Below, in pieces: positions 1 through 8,622 of a stretch of DNA of 64,000 nucleotides. The translations under genes were made by a program, and so were the position numbers. The DNA is from Thermoleophilia bacterium (GTDB lineage: Bacteria; Actinomycetota; Thermoleophilia; UBA2241). The notes under the pieces were generated by a model, which searched no databases, was not told the origin of the DNA, and saw nothing but the letters and a program-made list of their open reading frames with translations. Where the stretch lies: assembly GCA_041393415.1 (NCBI GenBank), contig JAWKKE010000005.1, positions 73,501 to 137,500 of the forward strand, written 5' to 3'. Numbering within the stretch: the stretch's first letter is position 1; each line of letters opens with the position of its first letter.

Positions 1-772
1 AGATCCGCGCCGCACGGCGCTGTTCTGCGACCTCGAAGGCACGCTGCTGGCGCCGAAGCTCCCGGACGAAGCCGCTGTCAGCGCTCGCCTGCACGATCTC
101 CTCGGCGAGATCCGCGACCGCGTCGGCCTCTTGACCATCACCAGCAGCGGCTCGCTGACGGCAACCCGCGCTCTGCTGAGACTCGACGGCGTAACGTACG
201 TCACCACGTACGGACTGGAGGAGATGTCGAGCGACGGCACGGTGACGAGCGATCCCCTCGCCGAGCGGTACGTGGCCGACGTGGCCGCGATGCGCGCGCT
301 GGCGGAGACGGAGCTGGCCGACGCGCACCTCGGCGTCATCGTTGAAGACAAACGCGTGATCGTGGCGCTCCACTACGAAACGGCCCGCGACCCCGCGATC
401 ACCCGTCACGCGATAGTCACACGGGTCGTCGAGTCCGCGCGTGCGCGCGGACTCGCCGTCATCCCCGGACATCGGGTAGTCGAGATCGGACCGCCGCTCT
501 CGCACGGCACGGGTACGGCCATCCGCCGCCTCCTCAGGGCGAACGACTATCGCGCGGCCTGGGTATTCGGCGATAGCCTTGCCGATCTGGCCGGCTTTCG
601 CGCTCTTCACGACTGGGCCGAGATCGATCGGCGGCGCGGCGCATGCGCAGTCGCCGCCGTCACCGCCGAGACGCCGTCGCCGGTGCGCGACGACGCCGAT
701 GCGCTCGTCGCAACGGCGGCCGGCGTCGAAGACGTGCTCATCCGCTTGCGCCGGGCCGTCGCGGCACGCTAG
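1..772 (+). CDS. Trehalose-6-phosphate phosphatase-like HAD protein (5' end outside window)
   Basis: The frame is open from base 2, so the start codon lies upstream of the window. The order of motifs matches trehalose-phosphatase (OtsB): the HAD nucleophile motif FCDLEGTL at the left edge, a TITSSG stretch, TTYGLE (family: GsHGlE), VEDKRVIVALHY (family: vedKgltvavHYR), VVEIGPP and the metal motif GDSLADLAGF. OtsB removes phosphate from trehalose-6-phosphate in the cytoplasm. Here the second Asp of DxD is Glu, and GDDxTDE is degenerate (GDSLAD), so activity or substrate may differ. An otsA partner would be expected upstream but is not visible. The family call is fairly secure; the exact substrate is inference. 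Confidence 0.7.
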   Translation, partial: DPRRTALFCDLEGTLLAPKLPDEAAVSARLHDLLGEIRDRVGLLTITSSGSLTATRALLRLDGVTYVTTYGLEEMSSDGTVTSDPLAERYVADVAAMRALAETELADAHLGVIVEDKRVIVALHYETARDPAITRHAIVTRVVESARARGLAVIPGHRVVEIGPPLSHGTGTAIRRLLRANDYRAAWVFGDSLADLAGFRALHDWAEIDRRRGACAVAAVTAETPSPVRDDADALVATAAGVEDVLIRLRRAVAAR

Positions 773-827
773 AGGCCGAAGCGGGGCCCCCAGCCATCCG
801 TGCTCGACCCGCCGGCGTCGCAGCGCG

Positions 828-3149
828 CTACGTACGCAACTTGCGCAGCGGCGCCACGCTGGCCATGAGACGCCGTTCAGAGCCGTCGTCGTCGAACCGC
901 ACGAGCACGATGCCCCCGCCCTGCACGGCGAGCACAGTACCCTCGCCGAGGGTCGCGTGGAGCACGCGCTCGCCGGCGGCGAAGCTCTGCGCCACAATCG
1001 TCTCGTCGAGGCCACTCGCCCGCTTCTCGAGACCCGTGATCTTGCGGCCGGAGGCGCCGTCGACTTCGTCATCGCGCGAGACGGCGCCGCGCCAGCTCGA
1101 ATCGCGCGCGCCGGTCGCGCGTTCGCCACTCCACCCGCGCGACGCGGATCCGGAGGCGAACGGCCACCCGCCGCGGGCGCCGCGACCATCGCCGATGCTC
1201 CTCGCTTCCTTGAGCTGAGACGGAATCTCGTCGAGAAACCGCGACGGCAGATTGTACTGAGCAGAACCCCAGAGCGTCCGTGCCCGCGCACGCACGAGGT
1301 ACAACCGGTCCATCGCCCGCGTAATGCCCACGTACGCCAGGCGCCGCTCCTCCTCGACGTTCTGCTCGTCGAGCGCCCGCTGATGCGGGAAGACGCCCTC
1401 CTCCATGCCGGCGATGAAGACGATAGGAAATTCGAGGCCCTTGGCGTTGTGCAGCGTCATGAGCGTGAGCAGCGAGCTGGTGTCGACGACCGCGTCGATG
1501 TCGGCGTACAGCGAGATCTCCTGCAGGAATCCCTCGAGACTGGGCTCCTCCGCCCGCGAGTCGTACTCGGCGGCCACACCGACGAGCTCCTCGAGGTTCT
1601 CGAGACGACCCTCCGCCTCGAGCGTGCCGAGACTCTCGAGCGCAGCGCGATAGCCGCTCTCGTCCAAGACGCTGCGCACGATCTCGGCCACAGGCCGGTT
1701 GCTCAGGCCGGCCTGCAAACCTTCGACGAGGGCGACGAACTCGACCAACCCTTTCGCCGCCCCTGCCGATAGACCAGGCACTTCGGTAGCGTTGCGCATG
1801 GTCGTCCAGAGACTCTCGTCCATCGCGGCGGCGTGCGCCACCAGACGTTGCAGGCTGGTGGCGCCGATGCCGCGTTTCGGCACATTGACGATGCGCAGCA
1901 ATCGCTGGCTATCGTCGGGGTTGACGATCGCCGTGAGGTAAGCGATGGCATCGCGAATCTCAGCCCGCTCGTAGAACTTCGGTCCACCGATGACCTGATA
2001 GGCGATCGCGTAGCGGCCGAACTGCTCTTCGAGAGCCCGCGACTGAGCGTTGGTGCGGTACAGCACGGCGACTTCATCCGGCCGATATGAACGCTCACCG
2101 CCGGCCTCGCCACGTACCAGCTTCTGCACCTCGCTGGCCACAAACTGGGCCTCGGCGCGCTCGTCGTCGACCTCCACGACCTGAACGAGCGCCCCCTGTC
2201 CGCGCGGCGTCCAGAGATTCTTCCCCTTGCGCTCGCGATTGCAGGTGACGACGGCGTTGGCGGCGTCGAGGATGCATTGCGTCGAGCGGTAGTTCTGTTC
2301 CAGCCGGATGACGCGCGTATCCGGGTAGTCACGCTCAAACTCGAGGATGTTACGGATGTCGGCGCCGCGCCACGAGTAGATGCTCTGGTCGTCGTCGCCG
2401 ACGACGACCAGATTGCGGTGACGTTCGGCGAGCAACGCCGCCAGCCGGTACTGCGCGTGATTCGTGTCCTGATACTCGTCGATGAGCACGAAGCGCAGCG
2501 TGCGCTGGTAGTGCGCCAGACGCTCGGGGAGACGCTCGAAGAGCTGCACGGTCTTCATGAGCAAGTCGTCGAAGTCCATGGCATTCATCGCCGTATGGTG
2601 CTTCTCATAGAGCGCGTACACGTCGCCGGTGGCCTGGGCGAAGAAGCCACCGACGCGCTCACGAAACTGGTCGGGAGTCATGAGTTGGTTCTTGGCGTCG
2701 CTGATTTGGCGCGCAATGGCCTCGGGAGCAAAACGCTTGGGATCCAGATTCAGCTCCTCAAGACAGCGCTTGACCAATCGTTTGCGATCGTCCTCATCGT
2801 GGATCGTGAACGACGACGTATAGCCGATGCGCTCGGCCTCGCGACGCAGGAGCCGAGCGCACAGGCTGTGGAAGGTGCTGATCCACATCGTCCGCGCAAT
2901 CGGCCCGACGAGATCCTCGATGCGCGCCTTCATCTCGCTGGCGGCCTTGTTGGTGAACGTGATGGCGAGGATCTCGTGCGCCTGCACATGATGCACCTGC
3001 ATGAGATAGGCGACGCGATGGGTGAGCACGCGCGTCTTGCCCGAGCCGGCGCCCGCCAGAATGAGCAGCGGTCCCTCGAAATGCGTCACCGCCTCGCGCT
3101 GCGGCTCGTTGAGGCCGGCGAGCAGCGGATGTTCGTCGGCCGACATCAT
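828..3149 (-). CDS. pcrA: ATP-dependent DNA helicase PcrA/UvrD (SF1A)
   Basis: About 773 residues, the usual PcrA/UvrD length. Visible motifs in order: Q-motif region LNEPQREAV, Walker A GAGSGKT, motif Ia FTNKAASEM, motif II DEYQD, motif III DDDQSIYSWRGAD, motif V TLHNAKGLEFP and motif VI YVGITRA. The C-terminus (GERVLHATLGEGTVL...VRFDDDG) is the Tudor-like PcrA C-terminal domain that contacts RNA polymerase in relatives. The enzyme unwinds DNA in nucleotide excision and mismatch-type repair and removes RecA or stalled polymerase. The start is the ATG at 3149 or the adjacent ATG at 3146; the first overlaps the stop of the upstream VIT-like gene (ATGA), so the two are translationally coupled. 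Confidence 0.95.
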   Translation of the reverse strand: MMSADEHPLLAGLNEPQREAVTHFEGPLLILAGAGSGKTRVLTHRVAYLMQVHHVQAHEILAITFTNKAASEMKARIEDLVGPIARTMWISTFHSLCARLLRREAERIGYTSSFTIHDEDDRKRLVKRCLEELNLDPKRFAPEAIARQISDAKNQLMTPDQFRERVGGFFAQATGDVYALYEKHHTAMNAMDFDDLLMKTVQLFERLPERLAHYQRTLRFVLIDEYQDTNHAQYRLAALLAERHRNLVVVGDDDQSIYSWRGADIRNILEFERDYPDTRVIRLEQNYRSTQCILDAANAVVTCNRERKGKNLWTPRGQGALVQVVEVDDERAEAQFVASEVQKLVRGEAGGERSYRPDEVAVLYRTNAQSRALEEQFGRYAIAYQVIGGPKFYERAEIRDAIAYLTAIVNPDDSQRLLRIVNVPKRGIGATSLQRLVAHAAAMDESLWTTMRNATEVPGLSAGAAKGLVEFVALVEGLQAGLSNRPVAEIVRSVLDESGYRAALESLGTLEAEGRLENLEELVGVAAEYDSRAEEPSLEGFLQEISLYADIDAVVDTSSLLTLMTLHNAKGLEFPIVFIAGMEEGVFPHQRALDEQNVEEERRLAYVGITRAMDRLYLVRARARTLWGSAQYNLPSRFLDEIPSQLKEARSIGDGRGARGGWPFASGSASRGWSGERATGARDSSWRGAVSRDDEVDGASGRKITGLEKRASGLDETIVAQSFAAGERVLHATLGEGTVLAVQGGGIVLVRFDDDGSERRLMASVAPLRKLRT

Positions 3150-3769
3150 CCCACGCCACCACCGAGCAGGAGGCTGATCACGAGCGCGACGACGCCGGCC
3201 AGCATGAGTCTGATGCCGGAGAGCCACAGTCGCTCGCGCGAGACGGCGCCGAGGAAGACGCCGAGAAGGAACAGCTCGACGAAGGCAACGATCACCGCCA
3301 GATAGTAGGCCGCCGTCATCGTGATCGTGCCCGCGAAGAGGAAGGGCAGCATCACGACCAGAGCGGCCAGGAAGGGCGAGCCACCGTCGATGAAGGCAAT
3401 AACGATCGTCGCATAGCGGGACGCGGCCGCGATCGTCGTGTTGTGCAGACTGGAAAGGGTGCTCGACTCCAGCTCGCGCATAGCACGCTCGCGTTCGGCG
3501 CGCTCCACGAGATATGAACCGTAGAAACCAGACACACCCATACCGACGGCCGTGGTCAGCATCACGGTGACGATTGCCCGAGCACTGTCGACACCCCCCA
3601 TGTAGCCACCGGCCAGCACGCCGACCGCCGTAAGCACGCCGTCGAACGCGTTCATAGCGAAGTAGCGGCGCGCGATCTCGCCAACCTCCGCAACCTCATG
3701 GTAATGCCTCAGAGTGGCGGTGCGCTGCCGCAGGCGCTCACCCAGGCTGGCTCCGCCGGGACGACTCAC
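3146..3769 (-). CDS. VIT1/CCC1-family membrane transporter (probable iron/manganese)
   Basis: 207 residues with four to five hydrophobic segments. The first one (AFDGVLTAVGVLAGGYMGG, near residue 40) resembles the NDGLVSNLALVAG signature of VIT1/CCC1 proteins, which move Fe2+ or Mn2+ out of the cytoplasm. A charged stretch (VERAERERAMRELE, near residues 85-100) sits after the second membrane segment, as in the family's cytoplasmic metal-binding region, but it is shorter than in eukaryotic VIT1. The start codon is GTG. It lies between a DUF211 gene (31 nt upstream) and pcrA (4-nt overlap). Family membership is moderately secure; the transported metal is inferred. Confidence 0.65.
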   Translation of the reverse strand: MSRPGGASLGERLRQRTATLRHYHEVAEVGEIARRYFAMNAFDGVLTAVGVLAGGYMGGVDSARAIVTVMLTTAVGMGVSGFYGSYLVERAERERAMRELESSTLSSLHNTTIAAASRYATIVIAFIDGGSPFLAALVVMLPFLFAGTITMTAAYYLAVIVAFVELFLLGVFLGAVSRERLWLSGIRLMLAGVVALVISLLLGGGVG

Positions 3770-3800
3770 GCACCCTCCGCGCCGTCAGCGATGGCCTCGG

Positions 3801-4109
3801 TCAGCGCAACCAGTTAGGGCCGCCGTCTTGCGGCGTCTCGACCTCGTCGATGAGCCGCTTGCCGGTCGACACCTTATCGATGGAATGAACGCTGCCGCCC
3901 GCATCCTGCACAACCTCGGCGACGTCCTGAAAGTCGATGTCGTCGCCCTCTAGTGTGATCTTGATGTTCTCAACACGATTGTCGATCTCGATGAGGGTGA
4001 TGTCGACACCGTGGATGCCCTCCAGATCGCCGAGCTTGTCGGCGAGCACGAGCATGGTCGGCTGATGAGGCTTGAGGACATCGAGCACGAGACGCCGCAC
4101 CTCGCTCAT
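3801..4109 (-). CDS. DUF211 family protein
   Basis: 102 residues, matching the compact DUF211 family known mainly from archaea. Characteristic stretches: MSEVRRLVLDVLKPHQP at the N-terminus, IHGVDITLIEIDNRVENIKIT, and GGSVHSIDKVSTGKR. The fold is expected to be ferredoxin-like (beta-alpha-beta); no transmembrane segment or catalytic motif is apparent, and the molecular function is unknown. It directly precedes the VIT1/CCC1-like transporter, so a role in sensing or delivering the same metal is a reasonable guess, not something seen. ATG start. Confidence 0.85.
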   Translation of the reverse strand: MSEVRRLVLDVLKPHQPTMLVLADKLGDLEGIHGVDITLIEIDNRVENIKITLEGDDIDFQDVAEVVQDAGGSVHSIDKVSTGKRLIDEVETPQDGGPNWLR

Positions 4110-4198
4110 GATCGCTCACACTCCAATCGTGGGTTGCGGAGACTCCCCAGGAGTCGCGTCAGGCATGACATCGTAGCACAGCGGCGATCGTCACAGCA

Positions 4199-5020
4199 CT
4201 AGATCCCAGAGCCTCCGTCGAAGCTGGTGGCACAGCAGTTGAGGAGCTCATCCACGCGCGCCTTGGTCTTGGCCACGGCCGCCTGGTGGGCCGCCTTGCG
4301 CGAGGGATTGAGCTCATCGAGTTCCTGCTCGATATCGATGAGGCGCGCGACAAGACACTTGACCGCATCGGCCACCGGATCAGGCAGGTGCCGGTAGTCG
4401 ATATCGGGGATGCCGACGCGCTGGCCCTCAACGATCACGGGCCGACCCGGGTTGCCGACGACGGTGGAGTCGCGCGGCACGTCGGCGATCACCACACTCC
4501 CCGCCCCCACCTTGGCGTTGTCGCCGACGGTGATGCCGCCCAGCACTTTGGCGCCGGCGCCGAAGACGACGTTGTCGCCCACCGTGGGATGACGCTTGCC
4601 GGTCTGCTTGCCCGTTCCGCCGAGCGTCACCCCTTGATAGATCGTGACGTTGTCGCCGATCTCGGCGGTCTCGCCGATGACGACGCCGGAGCCGTGGTCG
4701 ATGAAGAGCCCACGTCCGATCGTGGCCCCGGGGTGAATCTCCACTCCGGTGGCGAACCGGTTCGTTTGACTCAGCCAACGCGGCAGCAACGGAACGCCGA
4801 GCCCGTGCAGACGGTGCGTCAGACGATGGAGCCAGAGCGCATGCAGTCCCGGATACGAGGTGAGGATCTCGAGTTTCGAGGTGGCCGCCGGGTCGCGCTC
4901 CTGAACGGCGCGCACATCGTCGCCGATCTCGTCCACGGCACGGCGCACGTCGCGACGGACGGCACCGGCCACACGGTTCACGAAGCCGCCGCCAAGCGCG
5001 GCGAGGAGCCCTCGGACCAT
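4199..5020 (-). CDS. cysE: Serine O-acetyltransferase
   Basis: Transfers acetyl from acetyl-CoA to L-serine, giving O-acetylserine for CysK. 273 residues: an N-terminal helical part (about 1-85) and a left-handed beta-helix of hexapeptide repeats (about 90-195) with IHPGATIGRGLFIDHGSGVVIGE and GDNVTIYQGVTLGG split by the usual loop. A C-terminal extension ends in GSGI; a terminal Ile is the feature by which CysE tails insert into the CysK active site to form the cysteine synthase complex. The tail is longer than in short bacterial SATs, with an insert rich in Ala/Lys and a CC pair near residue 262. Encoded downstream of cysK and larE on the same strand. Confidence 0.93.
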   Translation of the reverse strand: MVRGLLAALGGGFVNRVAGAVRRDVRRAVDEIGDDVRAVQERDPAATSKLEILTSYPGLHALWLHRLTHRLHGLGVPLLPRWLSQTNRFATGVEIHPGATIGRGLFIDHGSGVVIGETAEIGDNVTIYQGVTLGGTGKQTGKRHPTVGDNVVFGAGAKVLGGITVGDNAKVGAGSVVIADVPRDSTVVGNPGRPVIVEGQRVGIPDIDYRHLPDPVADAVKCLVARLIDIEQELDELNPSRKAAHQAAVAKTKARVDELLNCCATSFDGGSGI

Positions 5021-5077
5021 GTCGTCACCTCCAGACGTCGCCGGCCCAGTAACGCAGCGCTAAGAGCCGGCGCTTTC

Positions 5078-5917
5078 TCATACCTCATTCATGCTGCCCG
5101 AGCGAAAGCCGGCCAGATCGAGCGTCACGTACGTGAAGCCAAGGTTGCCGAGCCGGGCCACGATCGCCTCGCGCTGCGCGCCGGCGGCGCGCTCGATCTC
5201 GTCCGCCGCCACCTCCACTCGGGCGACCGCACCGTGATGCCGCACCCGGCACTGGCGAAAACCAAGATCGCGAAGCACAGCCTCAGCGGCGGCGATGGCC
5301 CGCAACTTGTCATCGGTAATCAACTCGCCGTATGGAATGCGCGAGGCGAGGCAGGCCTGCTGCGGCGCATCCCAGGCGGGCACAGCGAGCATCCGTGCGA
5401 GACGCCGCACCTCGACCTTGCCGACACCTGCAGCCACGAGAGGGTGCGCGACGCCACGTTCCGTGGCGGCGCGCAGTCCGGGCCGCTCGTCGCCGAGGTC
5501 GTCGCGATTGACGCCGTCCACCAGAGCCGCGCAGCCGCGACGCGCGGCAACTGCACTCATGGCCCCAAGGAGATGCGCTTTGCAGAGGTAGCACCGCTCG
5601 CGCGGGTTGGCTCGGAACTCCTCGTCGTCGAACTCGCCTGTGGCGACGACCTCGTGCGCGACGCCAAGGGCGGTCGCCGTCTCTCGCGCGAGCTCCAGCT
5701 CGTGCGAAGGATGGATCGGCGAGCTCGCGGTGAACGCCACCACCCGCTCGGCGCCGAGGACACGCGCCGCGGCCGTGAGCACAAGGCTCGAATCGACTCC
5801 GCCGGAGACGGCAACACAGACCGAGCCAAGCGACGCCAGCTCGGCTTCGAGCCGCCGCCACGCAGCGTCGGCGGCGAGAGCGCTGACGTCCTCGACGCTG
5901 TCCCCGAGGGGGCGCAT
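5078..5917 (-). CDS. larE: ATP-dependent sacrificial sulfur transferase LarE
   Basis: 279 residues with an N-terminal PP-loop (SGGVDSS, residues 38-44), RCYLCK (about 108-113), GVNRDDLGDERPG (about 135-147), ACLASRIPYG (Cys189 is the predicted sulfur donor) and the C-terminal GFRSGSMNE signature. In characterised LarE the enzyme adenylates the biosynthetic precursor of the nickel-pincer nucleotide and donates sulfur from its own cysteine. It sits between cysK and cysE (21 nt after cysK), suggesting co-expression with cysteine supply. The LarA-family enzyme at 15619-16926 is a plausible client. LarB and LarC are not in this window. Confidence 0.93.
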   Translation of the reverse strand: MRPLGDSVEDVSALAADAAWRRLEAELASLGSVCVAVSGGVDSSLVLTAAARVLGAERVVAFTASSPIHPSHELELARETATALGVAHEVVATGEFDDEEFRANPRERCYLCKAHLLGAMSAVAARRGCAALVDGVNRDDLGDERPGLRAATERGVAHPLVAAGVGKVEVRRLARMLAVPAWDAPQQACLASRIPYGELITDDKLRAIAAAEAVLRDLGFRQCRVRHHGAVARVEVAADEIERAAGAQREAIVARLGNLGFTYVTLDLAGFRSGSMNEV

Positions 5918-5938
5918 CTCAGGCCTGCGTGAACGTCA

Positions 5939-6880
5939 TCAGACGTCGTCGGGGAGATCGTTGAACAGAGGCGTCGAGAGATACCGCTCACCGGTGTCGC
6001 AGAGAACGGTAACGATCGTCTTCCCGCGCATCTCGGGACGGCGGGCGACCTCGCGCGCAGCCCAGACGTTGGCGCCGGCCGAGATTCCCACCAGAATACC
6101 CTCGCGAGCGGCCAGGCCGCGCGCGACCGCGCAGGCATCGTCGGCCGTGACCGTCACGATCTCGTCGTACAGCTCCGTATCAAGGACGTCAGGCACGAAA
6201 CCGGCGCCGATGCCCTGAATACGGTGCGGACCAGGCTGCCCGCCGCTCAGGACGGGCGATTCAGCCGGCTCCACAGCCACGACACGCACCTCGGGATTGT
6301 GCCGCCTGAGCCCCTGACCGACACCGGTCAGCGTGCCGCCAGTTCCCACCGCCGCCACGAAGACATCGACGTGCCCGTCCGTATCGCTCCAGATCTCCTC
6401 GGCAGTGGTGCGTCGGTGCGCCTCGGGGTTGGCGGCATTCTCGAACTGCTGCGGCACAAACGTGGCTTCGCCGGCTGCCGCCAGTTTGAGCGCCTCGTCG
6501 ACAGCGCCGCGCATGCCTTTGCCCCCCGGCGTCAGCACTAGTCGGGCCCCGTACGCCTTGAGAAGGGAGCGGCGCTCGATGCTCATCGTCTCGGGCATGC
6601 AGAGAACAAGCTCGTAACCGCGCGCGGCGGCCACAACCGCCAACGCAATGCCGGTGTTGCCGCTTGTCGGCTCGATGATGGTGGTTTTCCCTGGGGAGAT
6701 GAGACCGTCGCGCTCCGCCCGATCGATCATCGCCAATCCGATGCGATCCTTGACGCTGCCACCGGGGTTGAGTGACTCCAGCTTGCCGTAGATCTCGGTC
6801 CCGGTCTCCCGAGACGCTTCGTCGAGGCGTACCAGCGGGGTGCGTCCGATGAGCTCTGTGATGCTGCGGGCTACGTTCAT
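5939..6880 (-). CDS. cysK: Cysteine synthase A (O-acetylserine sulfhydrylase)
   Basis: PLP fold-type II enzyme of 313 residues making cysteine from O-acetylserine and sulfide. Seen: ELIGRTPLVRL at the N-terminus, the PLP lysine in NPGGSVKDRIG, the substrate loop PTSGNTGIALA, the PLP-phosphate-binding glycine loop VGTGGTLTGVG, and GISAGAN near the C-terminus. Strong Shine-Dalgarno (GGAGAG) before ATG. First structural gene after the rrf2 regulator (35 nt), followed by larE and cysE, so it heads a cysteine/sulfur operon. CysM or cystathionine beta-synthase is less likely given the length and motif pattern. Confidence 0.95.
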   Translation of the reverse strand: MNVARSITELIGRTPLVRLDEASRETGTEIYGKLESLNPGGSVKDRIGLAMIDRAERDGLISPGKTTIIEPTSGNTGIALAVVAAARGYELVLCMPETMSIERRSLLKAYGARLVLTPGGKGMRGAVDEALKLAAAGEATFVPQQFENAANPEAHRRTTAEEIWSDTDGHVDVFVAAVGTGGTLTGVGQGLRRHNPEVRVVAVEPAESPVLSGGQPGPHRIQGIGAGFVPDVLDTELYDEIVTVTADDACAVARGLAAREGILVGISAGANVWAAREVARRPEMRGKTIVTVLCDTGERYLSTPLFNDLPDDV

Positions 6881-6915
6881 CGTCTCTCCTTCGCGGCGGC
6901 AGACGCGGCCACCGG

Positions 6916-7359
6916 CTAGATGTAGTACATCGGCGCGCGATCGCGAAGAGCTTCCTCGCGCGCCAGCAGATCGGCCACCGTGGCGCCTCCGAGCACCTCT
7001 TGCAGCGCCAGTTCCGCCTCAATCCATATGGCCGAAGCGCCACAATCACAGACGCGCATGCATCGCCCTTGCGTACACTCGACCGGAGAAAGCGGCCCGT
7101 CAAGCACCGTCACGACCTCGAGCACGGTGATCTCGTCCGCGGGGCGCGCCAGGGTATACCCACCGGCCGCGCCGCGCCGACTGCGCACTAATCCCGCGCG
7201 GCGCAGTCCGGCGAACACCTGTTCCAGGAACTGCAGCGGCATGCCCCCGGCGTCGGCGATGTCGGCGAGGCGCACCGGGGCATCCTGGACCGTCTCTTGG
7301 CGACGCGCGAGATCGATGAGTGCGCGCACGGCGTAGCGACTCTTCATCGAGATATTCAC
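6916..7359 (-). CDS. Rrf2-family transcriptional regulator (IscR/CymR type)
   Basis: 147 residues from a GTG start giving VNISMKSRYAVRALIDLA, the canonical Rrf2 N-terminus; an ATG four codons in has no ribosome site. Winged helix: LADIADAGGMPLQFLEQVFAGLRRAGLV with wing RRGAAGGYTLARP. Four cysteines (95, 100, 104, 106; spacing C-x4-C-x3-C-x-C) could bind an Fe-S cluster, although the spacing differs from the C-x5-C-x5-C of E. coli IscR. CymR proteins lack these cysteines. It precedes cysK-larE-cysE, so control of cysteine/sulfur genes is likely. A palindrome 34 bp upstream is a probable autoregulatory site. Confidence 0.9.
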   Translation of the reverse strand: MNISMKSRYAVRALIDLARRQETVQDAPVRLADIADAGGMPLQFLEQVFAGLRRAGLVRSRRGAAGGYTLARPADEITVLEVVTVLDGPLSPVECTQGRCMRVCDCGASAIWIEAELALQEVLGGATVADLLAREEALRDRAPMYYI

Positions 7360-7392
7360 GATGCGACCCCCAGACCAGGTCCGGATCTCTAC

Positions 7393-7408
7393 AAAGTTGG
7401 TCAACTTT
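7393..7408. promoter_or_regulatory. Inverted repeat upstream of rrf2 (candidate operator)
   Basis: AAAGTTGGTCAACTTT is a perfect 6-bp inverted repeat (AAAGTT/AACTTT) around 4 bases, 34 bp upstream of the rrf2 start. On the minus strand a -10-like TATCAT lies just upstream (7414-7419), so a bound dimer would cover the transcription start. The rightward racemase gene starts 114 bp away and could share it. Binding by the Rrf2 protein is inferred. Confidence 0.5.
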
Positions 7409-7521
7409 TGGAAATGATAGCACAGCGCAACGCCGCGCCCAGGGAACTCAGCCCGATTCACAAACCGGTAGAATTGGCTGGGAGCAGGTCACGCTGCTCG
7501 AGTTTGAAGATGGAGTGCGGG

Positions 7522-8622
7522 ATGGCACGGTATCCTCGACTGACGATCGATCTCGATGTGATCGCCGAATTCACCCGGCGCCTCGCCGGTCGCCTGCTCA
7601 ACGACGGCTTCGCGCTCGTGGGTGTCACGAAAGCCGTCGACGGCGATCCAGAAGTCGGGCGCGAGATGCTCGAGGCCGGCTGCGCCGGTCTCGCCGACTC
7701 GCGCCTCACCTCTCTCGTCCGCTTGGCGGAACACGCACTGGCGCCACTCACCCTGATTCGCCCGCCGCAACTCGACGAAGTCCCGGACGTCTGCGCGGTC
7801 GCCGACCGCGTGCTTCTGTCCGACCTGCGCATCGCGCACGCGCTCAGCGAGCACGCCGTCGGTGCCCCCCTCGACGTGCTGCTCACCGTCGACCTCGGGG
7901 ATCGCCGCGAAGGCGTGCTTCCGGCGGCAGTCCCCGCCGTCGCCGCACAACTCTCGCGACTTCCGGGTGTCCGGCTCGCCGGCATCAGCGCCAACTTCGC
8001 CTGCCTCTCCGGACACATGCCCTCGCAGCCGCTCTTTCTCGAGGCGGAGCGCATCCTGACGAGCATCGTCGACTTCTGCGACGACGACCCTCTCCTCTCA
8101 CTCGGCGGCACCTGCGTCCTGCAATACGTCGAGGGGTATCACCCACGTTACGCGACAGAGATTCGCTGCGGCGGCGGAGCGCTGTTCGGCTACGACTTCG
8201 TGAGCGCAGCGCCAATCGACGGTATCGTGCGCACCGATCCCGTCCTTACCACCACGGTGCTCGAGTGCTACCGAAAACCGCCGGCGCCCATCGACCGCAC
8301 CGGATACGACGCCTTCGGTCACGTTCCAGACGTGGATCTGCCAACCCACGACGCGTACTACACCCTGCTCGACCTCGGCCGCCGCGACTGCGAACCTCGC
8401 GGACTACGGCCGTTGCTGCCAAACAGCTATGTAGCCGGAGCCACCAGCGACATCACTGTTCTCATCACCGAGACACCGCTGTGTCCGGGCGACACCGTCT
8501 CGTTCGCCCTCGACTACGATGCGTTGGTGCGCGCCGCGGCCTCGCCCTTCGTGAGCTGCGAGTTCGTCCACGGCACGGATGATCCACATGCAGATCTTCC
8601 GTCCCCGACAAACTCCAATTGA
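7522..8622 (+). CDS. PLP-dependent fold-type III racemase (ornithine/alanine racemase-like)
   Basis: 366 residues. The N-terminus, YPRLTIDLDVIAEFTRRL followed by GVTKAVDGDPEVGREMLEAG and GLADSR, closely follows the ornithine-racemase group of alanine-racemase N-terminal-domain proteins; the lysine in GVTKAV is the expected PLP Schiff-base residue. A conserved C-terminal part follows (GGGALFGYDF, then a beta-rich segment), as in that group. Start ATG at 7522 with GGAG six bases upstream. It ends overlapping the TTG start of the first MttB-like gene, so the three genes are one transcription unit. The substrate could be ornithine, another amino acid, or a methylated amino acid handled by the neighbours; this is not determined. 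Confidence 0.72.
   Translation: MARYPRLTIDLDVIAEFTRRLAGRLLNDGFALVGVTKAVDGDPEVGREMLEAGCAGLADSRLTSLVRLAEHALAPLTLIRPPQLDEVPDVCAVADRVLLSDLRIAHALSEHAVGAPLDVLLTVDLGDRREGVLPAAVPAVAAQLSRLPGVRLAGISANFACLSGHMPSQPLFLEAERILTSIVDFCDDDPLLSLGGTCVLQYVEGYHPRYATEIRCGGGALFGYDFVSAAPIDGIVRTDPVLTTTVLECYRKPPAPIDRTGYDAFGHVPDVDLPTHDAYYTLLDLGRRDCEPRGLRPLLPNSYVAGATSDITVLITETPLCPGDTVSFALDYDALVRAAASPFVSCEFVHGTDDPHADLPSPTNSN

Noticed and set aside
7297..7521. Upstream extension of the racemase frame to 7297
   Set aside because: It covers the divergent rrf2 promoter and palindrome; the ATG at 7522 has a good ribosome site and the conserved N-terminus starts there.
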